Shown here: positions 17,016 to 26,639 of the stretch, in pieces
Layout: each line of letters begins with the position of its first letter
Position numbering within the stretch: the first letter of the stretch is position 1
Source of the DNA: Sphingomonadaceae bacterium
GTDB lineage: Bacteria > Pseudomonadota > Alphaproteobacteria > Sphingomonadales > Sphingomonadaceae
Reading direction: 5' to 3'
Length of the DNA stretch: 63,997 nt
Assembly: GCA_947473355.1 (NCBI GenBank)
Contig: CANJCQ010000013.1
Location: 1-63,997 of the forward strand
Notes under the pieces: generated by a model
The model's database searches: none
Seen by the model: the letters and a program-made list of their open reading frames with translations, nothing else
What the model was told of the DNA's origin: nothing
Made by a program: the position numbers and the translations under genes

Positions 17016-17777
17016 CTATTGCCTGCGTCCAGGCGATGTCGGCGCAGGAGCGGGCGCAGGCACCGGGTAGGCGGCCTGGCGTATGCCATAACGCGCATCC
17101 CATGCTGCCAGATCGATGCGGTATTGCTCATAGCGCTTGTAGAAATCGTCGAACACGATCTCGATATTGGGCAGGCTGTGGGCCGAAAAAGCCTGAAGCT
17201 GCGCAATCGGCACAGTCTGCGCTTCGGTGCTGACCAGGGTCATCGCCTTGCAGAAGTCATTGACCGTCATCGGCAAGGCGAAATGATTGTACACCTCGGT
17301 CATGTATTTTTCCCGCGGGGCAACAAAGCGCGCGCCATACTTGGCACGGAACTCGGCATCAACTGCCCGGTTCGCCGCAGTCAGCCCGCGCGCATGGATG
17401 CGCAGGAACGCGCGGTAACCATCAATGATCCCGGGAAACTCTGCCCGGTTGCAATTGAGCGCGGCGACATTGAAGCCCGATCGCAGGTTCCACACGATCT
17501 GCGACGGGCTGATCTTGCGATTAACGCTGGGATAGAGGCCATCTGCCGCGCGCATCGGCGGCTGGAAATTGGGCGAAGCGCTGTTTGGCGGCTGCGGCCG
17601 ATAGGGTATCACCACGACTGGCGGGGGCGCGGGAGCAGGCGGCGGCGGTGGCGGTGGGCGACGGCGCGCTTCCGCGGCACTGCCGACGAACAAGGCCAGA
17701 CCTATCGCCCCGGCCACGGCCATGGCCGCACGGAGCCCTTTGCGCGACGCCCCAATGTGCGACCCTGTGATGTTCAA
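17016..17777 (-). CDS. Secreted proline-rich-linker protein of unknown function
   Basis: 253 residues if translation starts at the TTG preceded by GAGGGAG, as chosen here. A signal peptide (AAMAVAGAIGLALFVGSAAEA) is followed by a run of prolines (RRRPPPPPPPAPAPPPVVV) and a soluble domain of about 170 residues with NLRSGFNVAALNCNRAEFP, then a proline/alanine tail. The domain is alpha-helical in style with FDDFYKRYEQYR near the end. I do not recognise the family; it is probably periplasmic. A longer ORF upstream lacks a convincing ribosome binding site. Confidence 0.7.
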   Translation of the reverse strand: MNITGSHIGASRKGLRAAMAVAGAIGLALFVGSAAEARRRPPPPPPPAPAPPPVVVIPYRPQPPNSASPNFQPPMRAADGLYPSVNRKISPSQIVWNLRSGFNVAALNCNRAEFPGIIDGYRAFLRIHARGLTAANRAVDAEFRAKYGARFVAPREKYMTEVYNHFALPMTVNDFCKAMTLVSTEAQTVPIAQLQAFSAHSLPNIEIVFDDFYKRYEQYRIDLAAWDARYGIRQAAYPVPAPAPAPTSPGRRQ

Positions 17778-17840
17778 CTGCTGTCTCCCTCGTTCCCGCA
17801 GGTGCTGCGGGCTGTCATAGCCTCTTAACGAAGAAGATTC

Positions 17841-17879
17841 CAAAGAAAATGCCCGGCGCGCTGGTTTGCACGCCGGGCA
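17841..17879 (-). terminator. Rho-independent terminator of the BI-1 family gene
   Basis: Read on the minus strand, GCCCGGCG and CGCCGGGC form an 8 bp GC-rich perfect stem with a 12-base loop, followed by ATTTTCTTTGG. It lies about 37 bases beyond the stop of the gene at 17916. Confidence 0.8.
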
Positions 17880-17915
17880 CGCTCAATTGCTGCCATTGGA
17901 CTGGGAAAGCCGGGA

Positions 17916-18662
17916 CTAGCGGCGATCACCCAGGATGCTGAGCAGGAACTGGAACATGTTGATGAAGTCGAGGTAGAGGCTGAGAGCGCCCATAACCACG
18001 GCCTTACCCGCATATTCGGTTCCGGCAACCTGAGCATATTCCAGCTTCAGGCGCTGCGTATCCCAGGCGGTGAGGCCCGCGAAAATCAGCACACCGAGGA
18101 TCGAAATGGCCAGATTGAGGCCGCTCGATTGCAGGAAAATGTTGATCACCATGGCGATCAGGATGCCGATCAGGCCCATGGTCATGAAGGAACCCATCGC
18201 CGACAGATCACGCTTGGTGGTGTAGCCAACCAGGCTAAGCCCGGCGAAAGCACCGGCAGTGGCGAAAAACGTCGTCGCGATCGAAGCCCCGGTATAGACC
18301 AGGAAAATCGTCGCCATCGACAGGCCCATCACTGTGCAGAATGCCCAGAACAGGGCTTGCAGCGTCGAAGTCCGCATCCGGTTCAGGCCAAAGCTCATCG
18401 CCATGACAAAGCCGAGCGGGGCCAGAATGATCAGCCAGCGCAGCGGCGTCGCCATGACCTGAGCGGCCATGCCGGAATTGGCGAACAGCATGGCGACGAT
18501 ACCGGACAGCAGCACGCCCGACGCCATGTAGTTGTAAATCGAGAGCATGTGCTTGCGCAGGCCCTGGTCATAGGTTCCCGCTTTGCCCATTGCCTCGCCA
18601 TTGAGGATCGGAGACGCGCCGAAGCCCGTCTGCCGGGGCTGGGGGTCGTTCCAATTGGCCAT
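17916..18662 (-). CDS. Bax inhibitor-1 / YccA family membrane protein
   Basis: 248 residues with about seven transmembrane segments after a soluble N-terminus (GAMGKAGTYDQGLRKHML-like region). GLSLVGYTTKRDLSAMGSF, FAGLTAWDTQRLK and the terminal ALSLYLDFINMFQFLLSILG are BI-1 (UPF0005) hallmarks. Members are inner-membrane proteins that modulate FtsH proteolysis or act as calcium leak channels; the specific role here is not known. The ATG at 18662 has an upstream AGGAG, and a strong terminator follows the gene. Confidence 0.92.
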   Translation of the reverse strand: MANWNDPQPRQTGFGASPILNGEAMGKAGTYDQGLRKHMLSIYNYMASGVLLSGIVAMLFANSGMAAQVMATPLRWLIILAPLGFVMAMSFGLNRMRTSTLQALFWAFCTVMGLSMATIFLVYTGASIATTFFATAGAFAGLSLVGYTTKRDLSAMGSFMTMGLIGILIAMVINIFLQSSGLNLAISILGVLIFAGLTAWDTQRLKLEYAQVAGTEYAGKAVVMGALSLYLDFINMFQFLLSILGDRR

Positions 18663-18782
18663 GAGAGTCAAACTCCTGTGTTACCTCGTCACACGATCGT
18701 GACGCGATGCTGTTAATATCGGATTTCTTTCGTCCGGTTTCAAGCGAAAGTGCAAAATGATGTGTCGCAGAGTGTCGCAGCG

Positions 18783-19583
18783 TCAATCACGCGCGGCAGC
18801 GGACATTTCGGCGCTGCGTGTCGCGGCCGCTTTCAGGGTTGCGGCAACCAGATGCGCCAACGCACCATCGGCGTCGAGTGTCTTCAGCCCGGCCTCAGTT
18901 GTGCCGCCGGGGCTGGCGACGCGGCGGGCCAGTTCGCCGGGCGCGTGTTCAGACGCAGACGCCAGCGCCCCTGCCCCTTCGACTGTGGCCAAAGCCAGCC
19001 GCTGCGCCTGATCGGCGGGCAGGCCCAGCGCAGTTGCGCCTTCGGCCAGCGCATCGATGAAGCGGTAAACGAAGGCAGGGCCCGATCCGGCCAGCGCAGT
19101 CACTGCATCGAACTGGCTCTCATCGAACCATTCAGGCGTACCGAGCGGCACCATCAATGCGGTAATCCGTGCCTGATCCGCTTCGCCCAGCCCGCGCTGC
19201 GCCAGCGCGATGGGCGACTTGCCAATCGCTGCGGCAAGGTTAGGCATGATCCGCACCAGGCCTTTGGCATGAGGAAAGCGCGCGGCCAGGCTGGCGAGTT
19301 CGACCCCGGCGAGGATCGACAGCAGGATGGCTTCCGGCCCGGCCAGGGCCGCAACAGCTGGCGCAACTTCGCCGAACAGCTGCGGCTTCACGCCCAGCAA
19401 AATGGCATCAAAGCTCCTGTCAGGAAGTGCGCGCAGCAGTGTAACCCCGGCAGGCGCTTCGGCGAGCACAGGATCGACCACGGTGAAGCGGGCTGGATCC
19501 ATGCCCGAGGCCAGCCAGCCTGTCAGCATGGCCCCGCCCATATTGCCGCAGCCGATGAGGAGGATTGAGGAGAGCTGGGTCAT
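18783..19583 (-). CDS. proC: Pyrroline-5-carboxylate reductase
   Basis: Last step of proline biosynthesis, NAD(P)H reduction of pyrroline-5-carboxylate. The 266-residue length is normal. The Rossmann motif LLIGCGNMGGAML is at the N-terminus; LAGSGPAFVYRFIDALAEGA and SPGGTTEAGL are the ProC signatures. It lies downstream of the YbjN-like gene, separated from it by a composite palindromic repeat. Confidence 0.95.
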   Translation of the reverse strand: MTQLSSILLIGCGNMGGAMLTGWLASGMDPARFTVVDPVLAEAPAGVTLLRALPDRSFDAILLGVKPQLFGEVAPAVAALAGPEAILLSILAGVELASLAARFPHAKGLVRIMPNLAAAIGKSPIALAQRGLGEADQARITALMVPLGTPEWFDESQFDAVTALAGSGPAFVYRFIDALAEGATALGLPADQAQRLALATVEGAGALASASEHAPGELARRVASPGGTTEAGLKTLDADGALAHLVAATLKAAATRSAEMSAAARD

Positions 19584-19598
19584 GGAAATACTCCTTGG

Positions 19599-19760
19599 CT
19601 CCTCTCCCCTTGCGGGAGAGGAAAGCGAAGCTTGCCCGTTCAGGGGCTAGCGTAGCTTGGAGAGGGGGACGGCACAGCGCCTGCGCCGTCCCCCTCTCCA
19701 ACTGCGGCTAGTTCGCTATGCTCCCAAGCCTTCTTATCCTCTCCCGCAAGGGGAGAGGAG
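19599..19760. repeat. Composite palindromic element (about 160 bp)
   Basis: Outer arms are a perfect 24 bp inverted repeat (19599-19622 and 19737-19760; CTCCTCTCCCCTTGCGGGAG as the core). Inside lies a second perfect 17 bp inverted repeat (19657-19673 and 19685-19701; GGAGAGGGGGACGGC core). The structure resembles a small non-autonomous or REP-derived element between proC and the YbjN-like gene. No ORF of note lies inside. Confidence 0.85.
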
Positions 19761-19782
19761 TTGCAAGGTACTTTGCTGAAAC

Positions 19783-20298
19783 CTAAGCCTCTCCCACCGC
19801 ATCGACCATCGCCGCCGCCAGCGCCTCGGCCGGGGTCTTGTCGCCCCACAGGATGAACTGGAAAGCCGGGTAGAACCGGTCGCATTCCTCGATCGCTGCT
19901 TCGACGATCAGCTGCGCCTGCGCCGGGCTCAGCATACCATCATCGCCCAGCATGTGGCCGTGGCGATAGAGCAGGATGCCGCCGTTCGACCATATATCGA
20001 AATGTCCCAGCCAGAGCTGTTCATTGACCAGCGCCAGCACCTCGAACATCGCGGCGCGCTTGTCGGCCGGCACGCGGATGTCAGGCAGACAGAGCAGTTG
20101 CAGCACATGATCGGCCGAACGCCAGATTCCGCGCAGCTGATAGGAGGCCCAACTGCCCTGCACCTCCCCGGAAATCTCGTCCTCGCCGGAAAATTCATAA
20201 GGCCAGCCGCGCGCTTCGAACAGCGAGGCGAGCATATCGACCGGGGCCGCATCATCATCCGGCCCGATCTGTCCCTGGCTCGACCTCATTTCTACCAT
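19783..20298 (-). CDS. YbjN domain-containing protein
   Basis: 171-residue cytoplasmic protein. DMLASLFEARGWPYEF, a middle section LLCLPDIRVPADKRAAMFEVLALVNEQLWLGHF and FQFILWGDKTPAEALA at the end match the YbjN family, whose fold resembles type III secretion chaperones. The molecular role is unknown; E. coli YbjN affects motility and stress responses. It precedes proC, a conserved pairing in this group. Confidence 0.85.
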   Translation of the reverse strand: MVEMRSSQGQIGPDDDAAPVDMLASLFEARGWPYEFSGEDEISGEVQGSWASYQLRGIWRSADHVLQLLCLPDIRVPADKRAAMFEVLALVNEQLWLGHFDIWSNGGILLYRHGHMLGDDGMLSPAQAQLIVEAAIEECDRFYPAFQFILWGDKTPAEALAAAMVDAVGEA

Positions 20299-20441
20299 TG
20301 TACTCCACTCTCGGTGAACGAACGCATGGATAGGCTAGTGGCCGAGTGCGGGACCAAAGCGAATCCCTGACCACGCAAAAATCGAGTTGGCTGTTTACAA
20401 GGTGTGGAAAAGGAGCCGCTCCGGCTCACCTGCTCAATAAC

Positions 20442-22400
20442 TTAGCGGCCAGGCAGAGCGTCGACGACCTGCCCCGCCGGGCTGGTCCACATAAACGCAC
20501 CATCAATGTCACCCCGGCGCAGCTGAGCGAGGAAGCTGTTTGCCGCGGCCTCGCTCTCGAACGGGCCGGTCAGCAGTCGGTTGGTCTGGCCCCAGCTGCT
20601 GGTGAGCGGCCGTTTCCCCTTGAATATCGCCTCGGCCTGCCGCGCCATGCGGCGCCAGTCATAGCCGAGCGCGGCCTTGTCGCGCCCGGTCGCCAATTGC
20701 ACCCAGATGCGGCTGGGAACCTTGGGCACTTCCGGCGTCAGGCCCGGCGCCACCTGGCGCGTCGGCCTGATGCGCCGGATATCGACGGCACCGGCTGCAG
20801 GCGCAATGTCTGCCGATGGCCGCGCCAGATCGCTGAACGCTTCCGACAGGCTCTGGCGGCGCGGCACCGGCGGCACCGGCGCCGAAGGCGCGGATGGCGG
20901 CGTCCTGACGATCGGGGCGGCAGCCACTGGTGGACGCGGCGGCGCGACTGCGACAGGCGGAATTGTCGGCGCTGGCGCTGGCGCAGAGACTGCGACGACC
21001 GGCGGCTGCGCTGTCACTGCTGGCGCAGTTGCACGTTGCGGCAGTGCAGCCTGAGGCGTTGGGGTGGGAACACTGGCCATGGCAATCACTGGCCTGCCAG
21101 CCGGAACTGGTTGCATGACCGGCGCTGCGGCAGGCCTGATTGCAGGCGATGTTGCGGGTTGGGCGACCGCAACGCGGGCGGGAACGGGCGGCGCTGGCGG
21201 CGGCAAGACAGGCCGCGCTGCAACCGGCGGCGCTGGCTGCGGGGCGAGCCTGACGGCGGGAGGCTGGGCCGCTGCCAGCGGCGGATTGGGTCGTGGTGGG
21301 GGCGTAAGCGCAGGCGCAGTTGCAGGCGTTGGCGGAACATAGGCCGGGAAGCCGCTGGTATCATAGACCCGGCGGACCTTCGGATCGCTGGTTCCGGATG
21401 CCAAGGCGACCTCTGGCGGCCGCTCGCGGGTGTTGTTCGTGCGCGTATCGCGGCTGGCATCGCGCTCTTCGCGCCCGCGCCGGCTGCTCCGCCCCAGCGG
21501 TTCGCCCCTGGGGATCAGCCCGGCATCGGCACTGGCAAGGCCAGTGCGCCGCGCGCTGGTCGTCGCATAGCGGGCCACCCGCGGATCGTCCTGGCCGATT
21601 TCCGAGGCCCGTGGGAACTGGCCAAAATTCGCGGCAGCTGCCTGCTGCGCCGGGGTCAGGCGCGGCATATAGCGCAGATAGGGCGCAATTCCGGTCGCCA
21701 GCGCCGGCGGCAGCGTGCCATTGACCACCGAAATCGCCTCGTCGGCCTGGCCAAGAATGGCCAGAGAGAAGGCCCGCGACCGCCAGGCGGCCATGTCCTG
21801 CCGGGTCAGCAGGGGCGACAGGGTAGTGCCCGCGCCGCGTTTGTCGCCGCTTATGGCCAGACTGATCGCCAAACGCCGGGTGGCTTCGTCATTAGGCCCA
21901 GCAGCCAACGCCTGCCGGTAATAGCGCTGCGCCGAAGCATTATCCGCGACAAGATCGTAGGCAAGACCGCGATCGAGCGCCACGGTGCTGTCGAGCGGGC
22001 CGACCCGTTCGGCTTCGTCGAACAGCGGAATAGCGTCAAACGGATTGCCATTACGCACCAGAGCGCGAGCGAGACCGGCCTTGACCTGCGCACTGCCCGG
22101 GCTGACCTGATCGGCGCGGCTGAAGAAGCCAACCGCAGCATCGACATCGCCGATCGCCAGAGCCGCCTGTCCGGCATCGATCAGTGCCTGGCTATCGCGC
22201 GGATTGCGCCCAAGCCGGGTCAGCGCCTCATTCAGATTCATCGAATCGCTGTTAGGCGTGGCCTGCACAATTGGCTGGCTGATTGGCTCATCAGAATCCT
22301 GTTGCGCCTGAACCGGAACCGCGATGATCACACCGGCAACAACCAGCGCAAGCCGGGCGGAAATCGCGGAATGCATCAGCAAGGACCGGCAACTGGGCAT
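20442..22400 (-). CDS. TPR and SPOR domain-containing periplasmic protein
   Basis: 652 residues. An N-terminal signal peptide (LALVVAGVIIAVPVQA) is followed by TPR-like repeats (about 50-280; for example QALIDAGQAALAIGDVDAA), a Pro/Ala-rich disordered stretch of about 200 residues with many PVA/PP repeats, and a C-terminal SPOR domain (about 565-650, VQLATGRDKAALGYDW...). SPOR domains bind denuded glycan at the septum, so a division-site role is likely; it lies just beyond the ftsZ end of the dcw cluster on the same strand. The start could also be the ATG eight codons further in. Confidence 0.85.
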   Translation of the reverse strand: MPSCRSLLMHSAISARLALVVAGVIIAVPVQAQQDSDEPISQPIVQATPNSDSMNLNEALTRLGRNPRDSQALIDAGQAALAIGDVDAAVGFFSRADQVSPGSAQVKAGLARALVRNGNPFDAIPLFDEAERVGPLDSTVALDRGLAYDLVADNASAQRYYRQALAAGPNDEATRRLAISLAISGDKRGAGTTLSPLLTRQDMAAWRSRAFSLAILGQADEAISVVNGTLPPALATGIAPYLRYMPRLTPAQQAAAANFGQFPRASEIGQDDPRVARYATTSARRTGLASADAGLIPRGEPLGRSSRRGREERDASRDTRTNNTRERPPEVALASGTSDPKVRRVYDTSGFPAYVPPTPATAPALTPPPRPNPPLAAAQPPAVRLAPQPAPPVAARPVLPPPAPPVPARVAVAQPATSPAIRPAAAPVMQPVPAGRPVIAMASVPTPTPQAALPQRATAPAVTAQPPVVAVSAPAPAPTIPPVAVAPPRPPVAAAPIVRTPPSAPSAPVPPVPRRQSLSEAFSDLARPSADIAPAAGAVDIRRIRPTRQVAPGLTPEVPKVPSRIWVQLATGRDKAALGYDWRRMARQAEAIFKGKRPLTSSWGQTNRLLTGPFESEAAANSFLAQLRRGDIDGAFMWTSPAGQVVDALPGR

Positions 22401-22579
22401 GGCAACTGACTATCCAACAATCTGGCCAAATTTCAGGCCGACTTAAGGGGCCGCACCGGGCGCGGCGCGAATCCCCGCAGCCCGGAAAACATGCGCCTTG
22501 CCCTGCCCTGGCTTAACCACAGACGAACAGAACAGCGCTACATGCCGGGCTGTCCCGTCGATTGCTGCCAACACCCTGC

Positions 22580-24157
22580 CTATTGATTGTTCTGGCGGCC
22601 GAGAAAGCGGGGAATGTTGATCGACGAACCGTCATCGCCATCGTCTCCACCTGCATCGTCGGCCTTGCTACCACGCGACAGCTTGGCCATGCGCTCGAAC
22701 AGAGTCGAGCCGCCTTCTGGTTCGGCAACAAGCCCGCGGCGGCGGCCAGGCAACAACGAAGAGACTGGCTCGTCGGTATCGGCCAGACGGTCGGCACTGC
22801 CCAGCAGATCGTCGCTGTCACCACTGCCGCTGGCAGCCTGCGCGTCATCTGCCCCGTCGACCTGGTCAAGCTCAAGATCGAGCGGATCGCTTGGGCTGGC
22901 AGCAACGCCTGTCAGGCTGGCATAGGATTCGCTGGCGACAGCCGCTTCTTCCTCGCTGTCGTCCTCGTCCCAATCGTCCAGCGCCAGCGTCTCGTTATGG
23001 CTCGCCGCTTCTTCCGACAATTCGACCGGCTCGGGCTCAAATGGCTCGGGCACAGCGGCCGCCGGCCTGAATTCAGACTGCGATGGGGCTTCGAACAGTG
23101 GCTGAACCGGCGATTCCGCAGCGGAGGGCACTGCGGGCCCGCGCGCCATGCCGAAACCGGCTGAACGCGGCGTTTCTTCGACATGTGATGCGCCCTGCTC
23201 TATGCCAGTGGCGACCACCGAGACGCGGATCTTGCCCTGCAGGTCGGGATTGAACGCCGAGCCCCAGATGATGTTCGCCTGCGGATCAACCAGCTCGCGA
23301 ATGTGATTGGCGGCTTCGTCGACTTCGAGCAGCTTCATGTCTTCGCCGCCGATGATCGAAATGATCACGCCCTTGGCGCCCTGCATCGAAACGCCATCGA
23401 GCAGCGGATTGGCAATGGCCTTTTCCGCGGCTTCGAGCGCGCGGTTCTCGCCGCTGCCCTCGCCGGTACCCATCATCGCCTTGCCCATTTCGGCCATGAC
23501 CGAGCGCACGTCGGCGAAATCGAGATTGATAAGCCCCGGCATCACCATCAGATCGGTGATCGAGCGAACGCCCTGCTGAAGCACTTCGTCGGCCAGCTGG
23601 AAGGCCTCCTTGAACGTGGTCTCGGCCTTGGCGACCAGGAACAGGTTCTGGTTGGGAATGACGATCAGCGTATCGACGTGCTTCTGCAGCTCTTCGATAC
23701 CCGCCTCGGCCGAGCGCATGCGGCGCGTGCCTTCGAACAGGAACGGCTTGGTGACCACGCCCACCGTCAGCACGCCCTTGTCGCGCGCTGCCTTGGCGAT
23801 GACCGGTGCAGCACCAGTGCCGGTGCCGCCGCCCATGCCCGCGGCGATGAACACCATGTGCACGCCTTCGAGAATGCGGTCGATCTCGGCCAGGGTTTCC
23901 TCAGCTGCCGCGCGGCCCACTTCGGGACGCGAACCGGCGCCCAGCCCCTGGGTGATATCCGGGCCCAGCTGGATGCGATGCTCGGCCACCGAATTGTTCA
24001 ACGCCTGTGCGTCGGTATTGGCGACGAGAAAATCGACACCTTCGATTTCGGCTGCAATCATGTTGGCAATCGCATTGCCGCCTGCGCCGCCGACGCCGAT
24101 TACGGCGATCTTGGGCTTCAGTTCTTCAATGGCTGGCGGTCCGATATTGATGCTCAT
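22580..24157 (-). CDS. ftsZ: Cell division protein FtsZ
   Basis: Tubulin-like GTPase that forms the Z-ring. Of 525 residues, about 1-320 are the GTPase and polymerisation domain, with [13 protein letters not shown] as the tubulin signature and NTDAQAL typical of the family. A long acidic, disordered linker (about 325-510) ends in the C-terminal peptide [13 protein letters not shown] that binds FtsA and other partners. The ATG at 24157 is preceded by AGGAG; a GTG lies just before it. The long linker is usual in alphaproteobacteria. Confidence 0.98.
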   Translation of the reverse strand: MSINIGPPAIEELKPKIAVIGVGGAGGNAIANMIAAEIEGVDFLVANTDAQALNNSVAEHRIQLGPDITQGLGAGSRPEVGRAAAEETLAEIDRILEGVHMVFIAAGMGGGTGTGAAPVIAKAARDKGVLTVGVVTKPFLFEGTRRMRSAEAGIEELQKHVDTLIVIPNQNLFLVAKAETTFKEAFQLADEVLQQGVRSITDLMVMPGLINLDFADVRSVMAEMGKAMMGTGEGSGENRALEAAEKAIANPLLDGVSMQGAKGVIISIIGGEDMKLLEVDEAANHIRELVDPQANIIWGSAFNPDLQGKIRVSVVATGIEQGASHVEETPRSAGFGMARGPAVPSAAESPVQPLFEAPSQSEFRPAAAVPEPFEPEPVELSEEAASHNETLALDDWDEDDSEEEAAVASESYASLTGVAASPSDPLDLELDQVDGADDAQAASGSGDSDDLLGSADRLADTDEPVSSLLPGRRRGLVAEPEGGSTLFERMAKLSRGSKADDAGGDDGDDGSSINIPRFLGRQNNQ

Positions 24158-24260
24158 CACACTCTCCTGGCAGGGCAGGCGAGGAAAATTCCCCCGTTCC
24201 CTGCGATAATGGCATGCTTCGACTCATCGAAGCAAAGCCGCTTACACCTTTGTCCACAGT

Positions 24261-24312
24261 CACTTGCCCTTGGCACTTGCCCTTGGCACTTGCCCTTGGC
24301 ACTTGCCTTTGA
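24261..24312. repeat. 13-bp tandem repeat between ftsA and ftsZ
   Basis: Four head-to-tail copies of CACTTGCCCTTGG, three perfect and the last with two changes, lie in the roughly 195-base untranslated gap between the ftsA stop and the ftsZ start. Degenerate continuations (GACACTTCGCACCATGCCTATGGCAC) follow. A 13-base unit does not preserve reading frame, so it is noncoding. Confidence 0.9.
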
Positions 24313-24354
24313 CACTTCGCACCATGCCTATGGCACATCGCATTAAGTCGTGGC

Positions 24355-25635
24355 TCAGAAATACTCCCTAAGTGCCCGATATATCCGATTGACCATGCCA
24401 AAGCCGCTGTAACGCAGCGCCGTCTGGTAGCCAGGCTTGATGGATCGAATATCGACCGGATCGGCAGCGGCATAAAGCACCAGCCCGGCCAGCGTGGCAA
24501 AGCCGGGCTTGGCGTGGCCTTCGGCGAGCCCTGCCAGCTGTGGCATGGTGCCGATCCGCACCGGCCGGCCCAGCGCTGCCTGGGCATAGTCGGCAAGGCC
24601 AACCAGTTCCGCGCCGCCGCCGGTCAGCACCACCTGCTGTCCGCGCTGTCCGGTGAAGCCCAGCGCCTTCAGCGCCTTCGATACATCTTCCATGCGGCGG
24701 CCAAGCTGCCCGGTGATCACCGAGATCAGTTCGGCGCGCGGGATCCGGTTCTTGTCATCGGCGTGGCGTGCATGCGGCCCGCTGACCTCCTCACCCGGCG
24801 CATTGACCGGGATCATCTCGCGGTGATCGGCCGGGCTGGCAATCGCCGAACCATTGACGCATTTGAGCCGCTCGGCCTGAAAGCGGCGGATGCCGAAGGC
24901 CGAAGCGATCGCATCGGTGATATCGGCCGAGCCCATCGGTATGGAAGCGAGGCCGACCAGCATGCCCGAGGCATGCACCGAAACATTGGTCACTTCCGCG
25001 CCCATTTCGACCAAGGCCACCCCAAGATCGCGCTCCTCAGGAGTGAGACAGGCATGGCCCGCCGCTACAGGCGAAGCGACCACGGCTTCGACCTCCAGAT
25101 GCGCGTTCTGCACTGCCTCCGTGATATTGCGGATCGGCGCGCCATCCGCCAGCATGACATGGATATCGACCCCAAGCCGCTCGGCATGCAGGCCCTTGGG
25201 ATCGGCGACGCCGTTCGCCCCATCGAGCGTATAATGCGCTGGTTGGGCATGCAGCACCATGCGGCCATCGGGCTGGACCACGTCGCGCGCGGCGACCAGC
25301 AACTGGTCAACATCGTCGCCTTCGATCCGCCGTCCGCCAATATCGACTTCGACCTGGGCGATCTGGCTAGTGAGCCCTGCGCCCGAACAGCCGATCCACA
25401 CGCTCGAGACGCTGACATTGGCCATCTTTTCGGCCCGCTCGACGGCATCGCGCACAGCATAGGTGGCTGCCGCCATGTCAGTGACATAGCCCCGGCGGAT
25501 GCCTTGCGAGGCGCGGTGGCCGGAGCCCAGCACCACCATCTCGCCAGTATCGGACAGGCCAGCGATCATCGCCGAAATGCGAAACGAGCCAATGTTGACG
25601 GCGCCGAACACGCGGCTGATCCGGGGCGGTGGCAT
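24355..25635 (-). CDS. ftsA: Cell division protein FtsA
   Basis: Actin-like ATPase that tethers FtsZ to the membrane. In 426 residues, VFGAVNIGSFRISAMI is the first phosphate motif, VVLTGGGAELVGL the later nucleotide-binding motif, and the SHUD/subdomain 1C lies between. The C-terminus (YSGFGMVNRIYRALREYF) is an amphipathic membrane-targeting helix. The start overlaps the ftsQ stop by one base. Confidence 0.97.
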   Translation of the reverse strand: MPPPRISRVFGAVNIGSFRISAMIAGLSDTGEMVVLGSGHRASQGIRRGYVTDMAAATYAVRDAVERAEKMANVSVSSVWIGCSGAGLTSQIAQVEVDIGGRRIEGDDVDQLLVAARDVVQPDGRMVLHAQPAHYTLDGANGVADPKGLHAERLGVDIHVMLADGAPIRNITEAVQNAHLEVEAVVASPVAAGHACLTPEERDLGVALVEMGAEVTNVSVHASGMLVGLASIPMGSADITDAIASAFGIRRFQAERLKCVNGSAIASPADHREMIPVNAPGEEVSGPHARHADDKNRIPRAELISVITGQLGRRMEDVSKALKALGFTGQRGQQVVLTGGGAELVGLADYAQAALGRPVRIGTMPQLAGLAEGHAKPGFATLAGLVLYAAADPVDIRSIKPGYQTALRYSGFGMVNRIYRALREYF

Positions 25636-26639
25636 CAGTTCTTGTCTCCTGCGTTCTTGTCGCCTGATCGGGTGGCCCGCTCGGCAAGCTTGGCCGGGTC
25701 CGGCTTCGGCGCGCTGGACTTGTCGGCACCAGACTTGTCAGATGCGGGCTTTGCCTGATCCGAACGGCCCGGAATGCGCAGATAGACCCGGCCGGGGGTG
25801 CGCATATCGAACGTAGCGACCCGTCCGCCGATCAGCCGGTTGGTCCCGTCAAGCCGGGCGAATTCGACCAGGGCCCGCGCCATCGGGCGATTGCCTTCGG
25901 GAAGATCCAGCACTTGCCCGGTCTTGAAAGTCAGGTTCCAGCGGCGGTTGCCGACCCATTCGGCCTCGCGGATCTGCGGCTTGAGCGCAGGCGCAGCCCC
26001 GAGCAGCGCCGACAGCACGGCAACCTGCGTTCCGGCATTGGCGCCTGACAGGATCAGCTTGCCGCGCGCACGCTCTGGCGAAATCGGCTCGAGCGGATGG
26101 CCGGTTTCGTCGATCAGCACCAGCCGATCCGGCAAACGCAACACTGCGTGCGGCGTGCGTTCGACAATATCGATCACCAGCGTATCGGGGAGCTGGCGCG
26201 AGACGCGGGCATCAGCCACCCACGACAGCTCCAGCAATTCATTGCGCAAGCCATCGACGTCAACCAGCGGCATGGCGCGGCTTTGCTGGGTCAGCGCACG
26301 CTCATAGACCTTGAGTTCATTGAGCCGCTTGACCCCGCGCACTTCGACCCGCCGCACTTCGAAGCCGCTGGCAGCGGCAATCGCGGCGAATTGCTGGCGC
26401 GCGAGAGCGGGCACGCCGGCAGCCGAGGCAACAACGGCGGCCAGCACCACTGCGCCGCCAAGGATCGCCACCATCAGCACCCGGTGCCACTGGCCTTCGC
26501 TGAGCGGAATCCACGCCAGAATCTCGGCTATCAGTGATTGCGACTTGCTTTTGGCAGTTCTGACCCGCCGCGCCTTGGCTTGCGCGCCGGCAACCTGCCG
26601 CGCGTTGGGACTTTTGCGTTTTACTGTCCGGCTGCTCAT
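25635..26639 (-). CDS. ftsQ: Cell division protein FtsQ
   Basis: Bitopic divisome protein of 334 residues. A basic cytoplasmic N-terminus (KRKSPNARQVAG...) precedes one transmembrane segment (about 55-75, VLMVAILGGAVVLAAVV) and a periplasmic POTRA (FEVRRVEVRGVKRLNELKVYERAL) plus beta domain. A low-complexity Lys/Asp/Pro tail (about 290-334) is present. It links FtsBL/FtsW to early proteins. It overlaps ddl by four bases and ftsA by one. Confidence 0.96.
   Translation of the reverse strand: MSSRTVKRKSPNARQVAGAQAKARRVRTAKSKSQSLIAEILAWIPLSEGQWHRVLMVAILGGAVVLAAVVASAAGVPALARQQFAAIAAASGFEVRRVEVRGVKRLNELKVYERALTQQSRAMPLVDVDGLRNELLELSWVADARVSRQLPDTLVIDIVERTPHAVLRLPDRLVLIDETGHPLEPISPERARGKLILSGANAGTQVAVLSALLGAAPALKPQIREAEWVGNRRWNLTFKTGQVLDLPEGNRPMARALVEFARLDGTNRLIGGRVATFDMRTPGRVYLRIPGRSDQAKPASDKSGADKSSAPKPDPAKLAERATRSGDKNAGDKN

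Noticed and set aside
19599..19760. CRISPR array
   Set aside because: The repeats are inverted and nested, not regularly spaced direct repeats with unique spacers.
20346..22409. 687-residue plus-strand open frame opposite the TPR/SPOR gene
   Set aside because: Very Arg/Gly-rich low-complexity translation, typical of an antisense shadow in high-GC DNA; the minus frame has a signal peptide, TPR and SPOR domains.
24261..24312. CRISPR or DnaA-box cluster
   Set aside because: The 13-bp units are contiguous without spacers and do not match the DnaA box consensus TTATNCACA.
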